From positions 1-53,760 of the forward strand of contig CALISI010000071.1 in assembly GCA_938041695.1 (NCBI GenBank): a stretch of DNA of 53,760 bases, in the 5' to 3' direction. This DNA comes from an uncultured Actinomyces sp. GTDB lineage: Bacteria > Actinomycetota > Actinomycetes > Actinomycetales > Actinomycetaceae. Of this stretch, positions 41,192-48,542 are shown one piece after another. A program made the position numbers and the translations under genes. The notes below the pieces were generated by a model that had not been told where the DNA came from, searched no databases, and saw only the letters and a list, made by a program, of their open reading frames with translations. Position 1 is the first letter of the stretch, and each line of letters opens with the position of its first letter.

Positions 41192-42202
41192 ATGGGAACC
41201 ATCCACCACCACCCCTTCCTCATCCGCTACCAGGGCGGAGCCGGCGACCACGTCGTCCAGATCCGCGCCGGACGCACCATCCGATCCGGCGTCGGCCAGT
41301 CCTTCTGGCTGCGAGCCGGACGCTGCGCGCTCGCGGAAGTCCCCACCGCCAACCGCGCCCACAGCTTCCTCGTCCAGGCGACGACCTCCGACCAGCAAAA
41401 CATCAACGCGCAGGTCGCCATCACCTACCACATCGAGGACGCCGAGGCCGCCGCCGCTCACTACGACTTCGGGCTCTACCCGCGCGAGGCCGGGGCGGAC
41501 GCCCAGGGCCTGTGGCAGATAGACGAAACCGTCACCCGCATCGCTTTCTCCGCCCTCGCCTCGGCGATTGGGGAGATGACGCTGACCGACGCCATCACCG
41601 GATCCCTTGAACGGGTCGGCCGCGTGCTGACCCAGGCTTTCGCGGCGGACGAGCAGCTGCGCGTCACCGGCGTCGCCGTCGTCGACGCGCGCCTCCTCAG
41701 TCTGCGCCCGGACGAGGGAGTCGAATCCTCCCTGCGCGCCCCGCTTCTCGAGCAGCTTCAGGCCGAGGCCGACCGCGCCCTCTACGAGCGCCGCGCACTC
41801 GCCGTCGAGCGCGAATCCCAGATCTCTGAAAACGAGATCCAATCCAAGCTTGACCTGGCCCGCAAGCGCGCCGACCTGGTCGATCAGGAAGGCCACAACG
41901 CGCGTCGCGAAGCCGAGGAGAAGGCCGCCGCGGACGCGATCGCCGTCGAATCGGAAGCCCGCCGCATCACGGAGAAGGCCAAGGCATACGAGATTGACTG
42001 GAACACCGCGGGCCGCGCACGCACCGCCAACGACGCGGCCTACATCCAGGCCCTCGCTGAGGCTGGACCCGAAGTGGCGCGCGCCCTCGCCCTGAAGGAA
42101 ATGGCCAAGAACATGCCGTCCTTCGGAAACATCACCATTACCGCCGACGTGCTGAGTGACCTCGTGTCGGCGTTCACCGGTCACGCGAAGGAAGGCAAGT
42201 AA
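41192..42202 (+). CDS. SPFH/Band-7 domain protein without a membrane segment
   Basis: A 336-residue protein with an SPFH domain (about 10-185; IRAGRTIRSGVGQSFWL, VQATTSDQQNINAQVAITYHIED, SLERVGRVLTQAF) followed by a charged coiled coil (about 190-290; RALAVERESQISENEIQ, EEKAAADAIAVESEARRITEKAKA cut by Ala repeats) and a short C-terminal tail. Prohibitin/flotillin relatives scaffold membranes, but there is no N-terminal hydrophobic anchor here, so it is soluble or peripherally attached. AAGGAG lies 5 bases before the ATG. Two bases separate it from the NAD-kinase-like gene, so both are surely made together. Divergence from nrtR ties the pair to NAD metabolism. Confidence 0.85.
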   Translation: MGTIHHHPFLIRYQGGAGDHVVQIRAGRTIRSGVGQSFWLRAGRCALAEVPTANRAHSFLVQATTSDQQNINAQVAITYHIEDAEAAAAHYDFGLYPREAGADAQGLWQIDETVTRIAFSALASAIGEMTLTDAITGSLERVGRVLTQAFAADEQLRVTGVAVVDARLLSLRPDEGVESSLRAPLLEQLQAEADRALYERRALAVERESQISENEIQSKLDLARKRADLVDQEGHNARREAEEKAAADAIAVESEARRITEKAKAYEIDWNTAGRARTANDAAYIQALAEAGPEVARALALKEMAKNMPSFGNITITADVLSDLVSAFTGHAKEGK

Positions 42203-42204
42203 CC

Positions 42205-43104
42205 ATGCGTCGCCGCGCCGTCATCGTCCGACGCCCCACCGAGTTCGACGAGCTCATGGACCGCTACTCCACGCGCGGCCAGGTCGAATTCGTCCTGCGC
42301 AGCCGTGGGCGCACCCTGGAGTCCGTCGAACGTGCTCATGACGCGCACACGGCCGCGTTGGCCCACGTGCGGGCGGGCATCCCGGACGGGTGGGCGAGCG
42401 CCGACGTGGAGCGCGACTGCCTGTCGCGTTTTCTCTTCGCCCCCGAGGACGTCATTGTCGTCGTGGGACCTGACGGTCTGGTCGCCAACGTCTCCAAGTA
42501 TGCGGGCGACCAGACCGTGGTCGGCATCAACTCGGTGCCCCAGTCCAACGCCGGTGTCCTCGTGCGATGCACGCCCGACCAGGGGGTCGCCGCCCTCGGT
42601 CGCATCGACGCGGGCGCGGACCTGCGGGTGGATCAGCTGACGATGGTGCGCGCGAGCGCTGACGACTCGCGCACGCTCACGGCCCTCAACGAGGTTTTTA
42701 TTGGGCATCACAGTCACCAGAGCGCCCGCTACGAGCTGTCCGTGGGCTCTACAGTCGAGCGTCAATCCTCCTCCGGGGTCGTCGTCTCCACGGGAACCGG
42801 GGCGACCGGGTGGGGCGCCTCCCTCAAGCGAGGCCGCCATATGGGGGAGCTGCCCGCCCCGACCTCGCGCTCGCTCGCGTGGTTCGTGCGCGAGGCCTGG
42901 CCCTCGCCCTACACCGGAGTCGAGCACACCGAGGGCCTCCTGGACGACGGTGAGGATCTCAGCCTCGTCGTTGGCTCCGAATCCCTCGTGCTCTTCGGCG
43001 ACGGCATGGAGTCAGACCGCCTGACCCTCACGTGGGGCCAAAGCGTGCGGATTTCGCGCGCTCCGCGCGCCCTGTCCCTCGTTGACCCCGCGGGGCTCGC
43101 ATAG
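42205..43104 (+). CDS. NAD kinase-like protein with altered GGDG motif
   Basis: A 299-residue protein whose order of elements follows the NAD kinase/diacylglycerol kinase fold: VIVVVGPDGLVANVSKYAG where NAD kinases have GGDGT, then VVGINSVPQSNAGVLV, ALNEVFIGHHSHQSARYEL (compare the NE/D motif) and SSSGVVVSTGTGATGWGAS (the substrate loop). The first Gly-Gly-Asp-Gly is GPDG, and the usual Thr is Leu, so phosphoryl transfer may be altered or lost, leaving an NAD(P)-binding sensor as an option. The N-terminal 80 residues (RYSTRGQVEFVLRSRG) are charged and unlike a housekeeping NadK. It is translationally linked to the SPFH gene. A separate true NAD kinase is expected elsewhere in the genome. Confidence 0.72.
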   Translation: MRRRAVIVRRPTEFDELMDRYSTRGQVEFVLRSRGRTLESVERAHDAHTAALAHVRAGIPDGWASADVERDCLSRFLFAPEDVIVVVGPDGLVANVSKYAGDQTVVGINSVPQSNAGVLVRCTPDQGVAALGRIDAGADLRVDQLTMVRASADDSRTLTALNEVFIGHHSHQSARYELSVGSTVERQSSSGVVVSTGTGATGWGASLKRGRHMGELPAPTSRSLAWFVREAWPSPYTGVEHTEGLLDDGEDLSLVVGSESLVLFGDGMESDRLTLTWGQSVRISRAPRALSLVDPAGLA

Positions 43105-43163
43105 GGGTGTTCCCATTCCAGTCAAATTTTGTTTGTAACACGAGGGACTCCAGCGGCTCACAG

Positions 43164-43192
43164 TGGACACAGCGTGTCTACCTGTGTAGTAT
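43164..43192 (+). promoter_or_regulatory. Strong promoter of the DUF3800 upstream RNA
   Basis: TGGACA (43164-43169), exactly 17 bases, TAGTAT (43187-43192). It is one of the best sigma-A-type matches in the window. The start would be near 43199, 87 bases before the DUF3800 ATG. Confidence 0.65.
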
Positions 43193-43198
43193 AGAGAT

Positions 43199-43262
43199 CG
43201 GTAACGGGGCGATTGCTCAGAGTGCCACATCGAAGACCCACGCCCTTGTGGCGTGGGTTTCC
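43199..43262 (+). ncRNA. Candidate structured RNA upstream of the DUF3800 gene
   Basis: From the predicted start the transcript would contain a CGAT/ATCG pairing helix (around 43209-43234) and then a 9-bp perfect hairpin ACCCACGCC-CTTGT-GGCGTGGGT (43236-43258) followed by TTCC. Length about 60-65 nt if it ends there. Several structured RNA classes named DUF3800 motifs are known to occur next to DUF3800 genes; this unit has the expected place and scale, but I cannot match it to a particular class by eye. It could instead be an attenuator in the gene's leader. Confidence 0.5.
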
Positions 43263-43285
43263 GTCTACCTAGCAGAAGAGGCCAG

Positions 43286-44230
43286 ATGCTGGTTGCTTAT
43301 CTTGACGAGGTCGCCGAGGCGGGAGCGTTTGTTAGTAAGGGGCATAAGAACTACAACGGATCGCCGGCTTTCGGCTACGCTGGCTTCGTAATCTCGAGTG
43401 ATCAGGTGCGAGCGATGTCGCAATGCTTCACTGAGAAGAAAAGGAGACTCTTCGCCCACCTGATCCCGTCGAATGCGACGGGAGGAACCTGGGAGAGGAA
43501 GGGATCGGATATCTTCACCCCAGTGGCGTGGGAAAGCTATCGGCGCCCGATCGAAGGCTTTCGAGAGCTCGTGCGTTTTCTCTGCTCCCGTGGGGGACGT
43601 TTGTTTTTCTACGGGGAAGAGAAGCCGCTGGGCACTGCTACGGAACGGTGGGGGAAAGACTCTCGGGCCCAAAAGCAGGGGCTCCTTGAGTTTAAGTGGA
43701 AATGCCTTTATCAAGCTCTCAACAGACTGTGCACGTTCGCGGAGAGTCAGGATGAAGACCTGATCGTCATCATGGACACCGAGAACGAGAAAGAACGTGT
43801 CGTTCAAGTGCAGAACTCGTATGCCCATGTTTTTAACCGCACAGCAGATCCTGACCATGGTGAAATGCGACGGCTTATCGAATCAACAATGCATGTCGAT
43901 TCGAAGCTCAGTGCAAACGTTCAATTTGCCGACTGGGTCGCGGCGGCCGTGCGGCGCGCCTTCGAATACCAGCTCCTTGAAGGCAGTTCGTTCGACTGGG
44001 TTCCAACAGCCTTCGAGGAGCTGATGCGGAGGAAACCGACGATCGAGTCAAAACTGTACCTGTCGCACTCCCGGGGAGGGGTACGGAACCTCCATAACTC
44101 CGACATCTTCGCAAGAGAGCGTCCCGCGCTCGCGATGTCGATCAGCCAGAGATTAAGCCCTGAGGAGAAGGAGCGGATGGAAGTGGCGAGGGCTGGAATG
44201 CTCACGGTGGCGCGCGCAAGTGGGCTATAG
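43286..44230 (+). CDS. DUF3800 domain protein (predicted nuclease-like, accessory)
   Basis: A 314-residue protein. It opens with VAYLDEV, the family's N-terminal acidic motif (usually YxDESG), has VIMDTENE in the middle and HVDSKLSANVQFADWVAAAVRRA, the DSK...QxAD signature, near residue 215. DUF3800 proteins are predicted to have an RNase H-like fold; they are found in mobile and defence settings but no activity is established. The base composition is visibly lower in GC than its neighbours and codons such as AGA, AAA and TTT are frequent, which suggests recent acquisition. It splits what otherwise looks like an NAD-related block. The start is ATG 43286, with only a weak AGAAGAGG before it. 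Confidence 0.82.
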   Translation: MLVAYLDEVAEAGAFVSKGHKNYNGSPAFGYAGFVISSDQVRAMSQCFTEKKRRLFAHLIPSNATGGTWERKGSDIFTPVAWESYRRPIEGFRELVRFLCSRGGRLFFYGEEKPLGTATERWGKDSRAQKQGLLEFKWKCLYQALNRLCTFAESQDEDLIVIMDTENEKERVVQVQNSYAHVFNRTADPDHGEMRRLIESTMHVDSKLSANVQFADWVAAAVRRAFEYQLLEGSSFDWVPTAFEELMRRKPTIESKLYLSHSRGGVRNLHNSDIFARERPALAMSISQRLSPEEKERMEVARAGMLTVARASGL

Positions 44231-44261
44231 CGCAGTGCTCTAGAACCCGTGCATGACACTC

Positions 44262-45017
44262 CTACGCAGATACGACGCCCTCCTCGCGCAACTCGGCCAT
44301 AACCTGGTCGAACGTGCGGGCGACCGGGTCGCGGACGATCAGGTCGGCGCGGGCATCGGCCGAGGTCGGGGTGGCGTTCATGAGCACCAGATGGTCCCCG
44401 GAGAAGTAGTTGATGAGGCCAGCTGCCGGGTACACCACGAGGGACGTGCCAGCCACGATCAGTGTGGACGCTCGCGCGATGGCTGACACGGCGGCCTCGA
44501 TGACGGCCTCGTCGAGGGATTCGCCGTACATGACGATGTCCGGGCGCATCTGTCCTCCGCACAACGGGCACGCGGGCACCGGGTCCCCGTCGACGGTGAC
44601 GGCATCGCGCAACGCTGCGACGGACCCGCATGCCGTGCACACGAGGCGCTCCCAGTTGCCGTGCAGCTCCCACACGGAGCGGGATCCGGCCCGCTGGTGC
44701 AGGCCGTCAATGTTCTGCGTGATGACAGCATCGAGGAGCCCGGCACCCTCCAACGCGGCCAGGGTCATGTGCGCGCCGTTGGGTTCCACGGGGCGGTAGA
44801 TCTCGTGGAACCACTCCCAGTACGCCTCGGGGTGCTGGGTGAAAAAGTCAATGCTCAGGACCGTTTCGAGGGGGATCTCGCGTTCCTGGAAGTAGAAGCC
44901 GTTCGCCCCGCGAAAATCGGGGATCCCGGACTCGGTCGAGACGCCTGCTCCGCCGAAAAAAACGGTCGACGGGGAAGCAGCAATCCAGTCCGCCAGGGTA
45001 GAAACGTCGCTGTTCAT
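44262..45017 (-). CDS. cobB: NAD-dependent protein deacylase, Sir2 family
   Basis: A 251-residue sirtuin. It has the Rossmann NAD site GGAGVSTESGIPDFRG (22-37), TQNIDGLHQRAG (100-111), the catalytic H119 in ELHGN, and a zinc ribbon with C127, C130, C150 and C153 (CTAC and CPLC). It removes acyl groups from lysines, consuming NAD. It is transcribed toward the DUF3800 gene's end (convergent) and lies downstream of ackA-pta, whose product acetyl phosphate acetylates proteins non-enzymatically, a meaningful pairing. GGAGGG lies 4 bases before the ATG. The family subtype (bacterial class III or U) is not determined. Confidence 0.95.
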   Translation of the reverse strand: MNSDVSTLADWIAASPSTVFFGGAGVSTESGIPDFRGANGFYFQEREIPLETVLSIDFFTQHPEAYWEWFHEIYRPVEPNGAHMTLAALEGAGLLDAVITQNIDGLHQRAGSRSVWELHGNWERLVCTACGSVAALRDAVTVDGDPVPACPLCGGQMRPDIVMYGESLDEAVIEAAVSAIARASTLIVAGTSLVVYPAAGLINYFSGDHLVLMNATPTSADARADLIVRDPVARTFDQVMAELREEGVVSA

Positions 45018-45056
45018 GAGGCCCTCCTCGAGATGACTACTCTCTCAGGATACGCT

Positions 45057-45091
45057 CGAGGCCGGGGACCCACGTGGGAACCCCGGCCTCG
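45057..45091. terminator. Hairpin made of two inverted CGAGGCCGGGG words
   Basis: CGAGGCCGGGG (45057-45067) and its complement CCCCGGCCTCG (45081-45091) enclose CCCACGTGGG, itself self-complementary. It lies between the ackA stop and the cobB promoter on the minus strand. No T-run follows on that strand, but the stem is very strong. Confidence 0.75.
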
Positions 45092-45105
45092 TGCGGAAAA
45101 ACCGA

Positions 45106-46305
45106 TCAGGCGAAGGTCAGTGCCTGGCGGGCGATCGCCAGCTCCTCGTTGGTCGGGTAGACGATGAGGGTGACGGTCGAGTCGGGAGCGGACACGATGC
45201 GCGGCTCCTTGATGCGGCCCTTGTTGGCCTCGACGTCGATCTTGACGCCGAAGGGGGCGAGGGCCTCGGCCAGCTCGCGGCGCACGTCGTCGTCGTTCTC
45301 GCCGATGCCGGCGGTGAAGGTGATGACGTCCAGGCCGCCGAGCTCAGCGGCGTAGGAACCCACGTACTTCAGCAGGCGGTTGATGTACACGTCCATGGCG
45401 GTACGGGCGCGCTTGGCGGCCTCGGGGTCGGAGGTGTTGTTGATGACCTCCCACACGGAGCGCATGTCGGACTCGCCGGTCATGCCCTTCATGCCGGACT
45501 TCTTGTTGAAGAGGGTGTCGACCTCGTCGACGGTCATGCCGGCGACGCGCTGCAGGTGGAACACGACGGCGGGGTCGATGTCGCCGGTGCGGGTGCCCAT
45601 CATGAGGCCCTCGAGGGGGGTCAGGCCCATGGAGGTGTCGATCGGCTTGCCGTTCTTGACGGCGGAGGCGGATGCGCCGTTGCCCAGGTGCAAGACGATC
45701 TGCTTGAGGTCGTCGCGGCCCAGCATTGTGGAGATTTCCTGGGAGACGAACTGGTGGGAGGTGCCGTGGGCGCCGTAGCGACGCACCGAGTACTTCTCGG
45801 CGGTCTCGGTCTCGAGGGCGTACAGGGCGGCCTTGTCGGGCAGCTGCTGGAAGAACGCGGTGTCGAAGACGGCGACGTGGGGGACGTCGGGCATGAGCTC
45901 ACGCGCCACGTCGATGCCCTTGAGGTGGGCGGGGTTGTGCAGCGGAGCCAGCGGGCACAGTTCTTCGATCAGGTTGCGGACCTCGTCGGTGATGAGGGCC
46001 GGGCCGTCGAAGTAGCGGCCGCCCTGAACGATGCGGTGGCCGACGGCGACGACGTTCGCATCAGCCAGTGACGGGCCCTCCGCGTCGAAGAGGCGCAGGA
46101 CTTCACGCATGCCGACGGTGTGGTCGGGAACCGGGAGCTCTTCCTTGGTGACGGCCTCGCCGTGCTCATGCTTGATGAGGCCGGTGGTGTCACCGATGCG
46201 CTCGACGATGCCCTTGGCGATGGCGTCGCCGGTCTCGGGGTCGACGAGCTGGTACTTGATGGAGGAGGAACCGGAGTTAATGACGAGAACGGAGGACGAG
46301 GTCAC
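45106..46305 (-). CDS. ackA: Acetate kinase
   Basis: Interconverts acetyl phosphate plus ADP with acetate plus ATP, the last step of fermentative acetate production. The 399-residue ASKHA-fold protein starts VLVINSGSSSIKYQL, has GHRIVQGG, FDTAFFQQLPDKAALYA, HLGNGASASAV with the phosphate-binding loop, and FTAGIGEND near the C-terminus. The start is GTG with AAAGG 7 bases before it. It follows pta after 96 bases containing a long hairpin. Confidence 0.98.
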   Translation of the reverse strand: MTSSSVLVINSGSSSIKYQLVDPETGDAIAKGIVERIGDTTGLIKHEHGEAVTKEELPVPDHTVGMREVLRLFDAEGPSLADANVVAVGHRIVQGGRYFDGPALITDEVRNLIEELCPLAPLHNPAHLKGIDVARELMPDVPHVAVFDTAFFQQLPDKAALYALETETAEKYSVRRYGAHGTSHQFVSQEISTMLGRDDLKQIVLHLGNGASASAVKNGKPIDTSMGLTPLEGLMMGTRTGDIDPAVVFHLQRVAGMTVDEVDTLFNKKSGMKGMTGESDMRSVWEVINNTSDPEAAKRARTAMDVYINRLLKYVGSYAAELGGLDVITFTAGIGENDDDVRRELAEALAPFGVKIDVEANKGRIKEPRIVSAPDSTVTLIVYPTNEELAIARQALTFA

Positions 46306-46344
46306 GCGTTCGCCTTTCGTGTTGTGGGGTTGGGGGATAAAGGA

Positions 46345-46394
46345 CGAGGCCGGGGCCCGTTTACGTTTAATGGTAACCGGACCCCGGGGGCTCG
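46345..46394 (-). promoter_or_regulatory. Hairpin between pta and ackA
   Basis: CGAGGCCGGGGCCCG (46345-46359) and CGGACCCCGGGGGCTCG (46378-46394) form a long imperfect stem over an AT-rich 18-nt loop. It lies between two co-oriented genes and could attenuate or stabilise the message. One arm contains the dispersed 11-mer. Confidence 0.5.
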
Positions 46395-46401
46395 TTCCCG
46401 T

Positions 46402-47880
46402 TCAGCCCTGGGCCTGGACGGCGGTCAGGGCGACGGTGTTGACGATGTCTTCGACGAGGGCGCCGCGCGACAGGTCGTTGACGGGCTTGTTGAGGCCCTG
46501 CAGCACCGGGCCGACGGCGAGCGCGCCGGAGGAGCGCTGGACGGCCTTGTAGCCGATGTTTCCGGCTTCCAGCGAGGGGAAGACGAAGACGGTGGCCTTG
46601 CCGGCGACGTCGGAGCCGGGCAGCTTCTTGGAGGCGACGGCCACGTCGACGGCTGCGTCGAACTGGATGGGGCCTTCGATGGCCAGCTCGGGGGCCTTTT
46701 CGCGGGCGAGGCGGGTGGCTTCGACGACGGCGTCAACGTCGGGGCCGGATCCGGAGGTGCCGGTGGAGTAGGAGAGCATGGCGACGCGCGGGGTGACGCC
46801 GAACTGGGCGGCGGTGCGCGCGGAGGTCACGGCGATGTCGGCGAGCTGCTCGGGCGTGGGGTTGGGGTTGACGGCGCAGTCGCCGAACGCCCACACGCGG
46901 TCCTTCATGGCCATGAGGAAGATGGAGGAGACGACGGAGACGCCGGGTGCGGTCTTGATGATCTGGAAGGAGGGGACGATCGTGTGCGCGGTCGTGTGGG
47001 CGGCGCCCGAGACCATGCCGTCGGCGTCGCCCATGTGGACCATCATGGTGCCGAAGTAGGACACGTCGGTGACCTTTTCGCGGGCCTGTTCGAGGGTGAC
47101 GCCCTTCTTGGCGCGCAGGCGCGCGAACTCTTCGGCGTAGCGCTCGAGGTAGGCGGGGTCGGCCGTTGAGACGACCTGGGCGGCGCTCAGGTCGAGGCCG
47201 AGTTCGGCGGCGCGCTTGGCGACGTAGTCGGCGTCGCCCACGAAGGTGATGTCGGCGATGCCGGCGGCGAGGACCTGGGCGGCGGCCTGCAGGACGCGGT
47301 CATCGTCGGGTTCGGGCAGGACGATGCGCTTGCGGTTTGCGCGGGCGCGCTCGATGAGGTCGGCCTGGAAGGCGAGAGGCGTGACGGCGGTGGGGGTGGC
47401 GGTTGCGCGCAGGGTGGTGGCGGCGTCCTCGCCGAGGGGCAGGGTCAGGACGGGCACGTCGGCTTCGAGTGCGGGGGCGCCGCCGGTCAGGATGACGGCG
47501 ACGACGGAAGCGACGGCGGCCTCGGCGCGCAGGCGGGCTGCGGCGATCTCTTCGGCGAGGAGTTCGGCGCTGGCGCCCTCGGCGTCGAAGGCGAGGACGA
47601 CGCCTGCGCGGGTGGCGGCCGCGAGGTTCAGGTTCCAGGCGACGTGGTCGAAGGCGCGGTTCGAGGCCTCGCGGGCGGGGGAGATGAGCGCGTCGTCACC
47701 GGCAGCGCGCACGGCTTCGACCACGGCGGGCAGGGCGGAGGCGGGACGCAGGGCGGCGTCGGTGGCCGCCGTGCCGGCCAGGGCGTCGACCGTGGTGACG
47801 CCGAGGACGCGGGCCAGCTCGTCGGTGGCGAGGGCTGCTGCCTCCGATGAACCGGGGGCAACGACAATAAAGCGGGACAC
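46402..47880 (-). CDS. pta: Phosphate acetyltransferase
   Basis: Makes acetyl phosphate from acetyl-CoA and phosphate. In this 492-residue protein the catalytic PTA domain is the C-terminal part (about 160-490; RKRIVLPEPDDDRVLQAAAQ, VSGAAHTTAHTIVPSFQIIKT split in two, SYSTGTSGSGPDVD, LQGLNKPVNDLSRG). The N-terminal 150 residues are Ala-rich and correspond to the shortened regulatory/BioD-like part of long Pta proteins; no P-loop remains. The GTG at 47880 is chosen because AAGGAG stands 7 bases before it; the open frame runs over 100 codons further but without support. It forms a pta-ackA pair. Confidence 0.95.
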   Translation of the reverse strand: MSRFIVVAPGSSEAAALATDELARVLGVTTVDALAGTAATDAALRPASALPAVVEAVRAAGDDALISPAREASNRAFDHVAWNLNLAAATRAGVVLAFDAEGASAELLAEEIAAARLRAEAAVASVVAVILTGGAPALEADVPVLTLPLGEDAATTLRATATPTAVTPLAFQADLIERARANRKRIVLPEPDDDRVLQAAAQVLAAGIADITFVGDADYVAKRAAELGLDLSAAQVVSTADPAYLERYAEEFARLRAKKGVTLEQAREKVTDVSYFGTMMVHMGDADGMVSGAAHTTAHTIVPSFQIIKTAPGVSVVSSIFLMAMKDRVWAFGDCAVNPNPTPEQLADIAVTSARTAAQFGVTPRVAMLSYSTGTSGSGPDVDAVVEATRLAREKAPELAIEGPIQFDAAVDVAVASKKLPGSDVAGKATVFVFPSLEAGNIGYKAVQRSSGALAVGPVLQGLNKPVNDLSRGALVEDIVNTVALTAVQAQG

Positions 47881-47980
47881 TCGAATGCTCCTTTGATGCG
47901 AGAAATATGTTGCTGGTCTCAGGGACCTTTGGACTAATAATAAACCCGCGCGCCCTGAGAGTCCTATTCCTTCGTTCGGA

Positions 47981-48017
47981 CGAGGCCGGGCTGGTTCTGT
48001 GCGGCACGAGGCCGGGG
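47981..48017. repeat. Two CGAGGCCGGG(G)CTGG words in direct orientation
   Basis: CGAGGCCGGGCTGG (47981-47994) and CGAGGCCGGGGCTGG (48007-48021) lie 26 bases apart in the divergent gap between pta and the DUF3017 gene. Only the second is the full 11-mer. Confidence 0.7.
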
Positions 48018-48071
48018 CTGGGGGCGGAGGGGCAGATGTGAGCGGTCGTATGGTCGGGTGCGCTCGTGCGC

Positions 48072-48087
48072 TAGGGTAGGGGGCGTG
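48072..48087 (+). promoter_or_regulatory. Candidate leaderless promoter of the DUF3017 gene
   Basis: TAGGGT (48072-48077), then AGGGGGC and GTG 48085. The arrangement copies that before tsaD (TAAACT, AGGGGGC, GTG) base for base after the -10 box. Confidence 0.45.
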
Positions 48088-48375
48088 AATGACGAGGAGA
48101 AGACCATGCGCGCACGAGTGGGTGCGTGGCTTGGGGCTGCCCTCAGCGCGGTGGGGGTGCTCGGCGTGATAGCGCTGGCCGTGACGGATCACCGTCACCG
48201 TGCAGTCATGCTGATGGTCGGCGTGCTCGTCGGGATGGGGGCGCTGCGCTTGTGGACGCCGGGGCGCCCGTGGTTTGCGTCGCGCGCGCGTGTCATGGAT
48301 GTCGCGGTGTACGTGATCCTTGCCGCGATTATTTGGTGGTTTGCGCCGTTCGTGTCGACGCTGGCGGTGCGTTAA
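48085..48375 (+). CDS. DUF3017-type small membrane protein
   Basis: A 96-residue actinobacterial membrane protein with three hydrophobic segments (about 16-34, 40-55 and 70-90) and a central RHRAVMLMVGVLVGMGALRLW followed by SRARVMDVAVY, the family's pattern. Function unknown. Two starts are possible: GTG 48085, 7 bases after a -10-like box, or ATG 48106, with GAGGAGA 6 bases before it, which would remove seven residues (MNDEEKT). The gene stands alone between pta and the symporter gene. Confidence 0.7.
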   Translation: MNDEEKTMRARVGAWLGAALSAVGVLGVIALAVTDHRHRAVMLMVGVLVGMGALRLWTPGRPWFASRARVMDVAVYVILAAIIWWFAPFVSTLAVR

Positions 48376-48542
48376 ATCCGCGGAGTGTGGCCCGCGCGAG
48401 GGGTGGATGGCCTCGTCGGCGCGCCCTGTCGGCCACGTGATTTGCGCCGCATCTATCTCGTATCCTGGCTACCGCTTCAAGAATGCGTAAAGTTCGGGCA
48501 TGCTAAGCGTGACCCATCATCCCTAATATCAAGGTGAAAGAC

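Noticed and set aside
42205..43104. Housekeeping NAD kinase
   Set aside because: The fold fits but GGDG is GPDG and the N-terminus is atypical, so it was called NAD kinase-like only.
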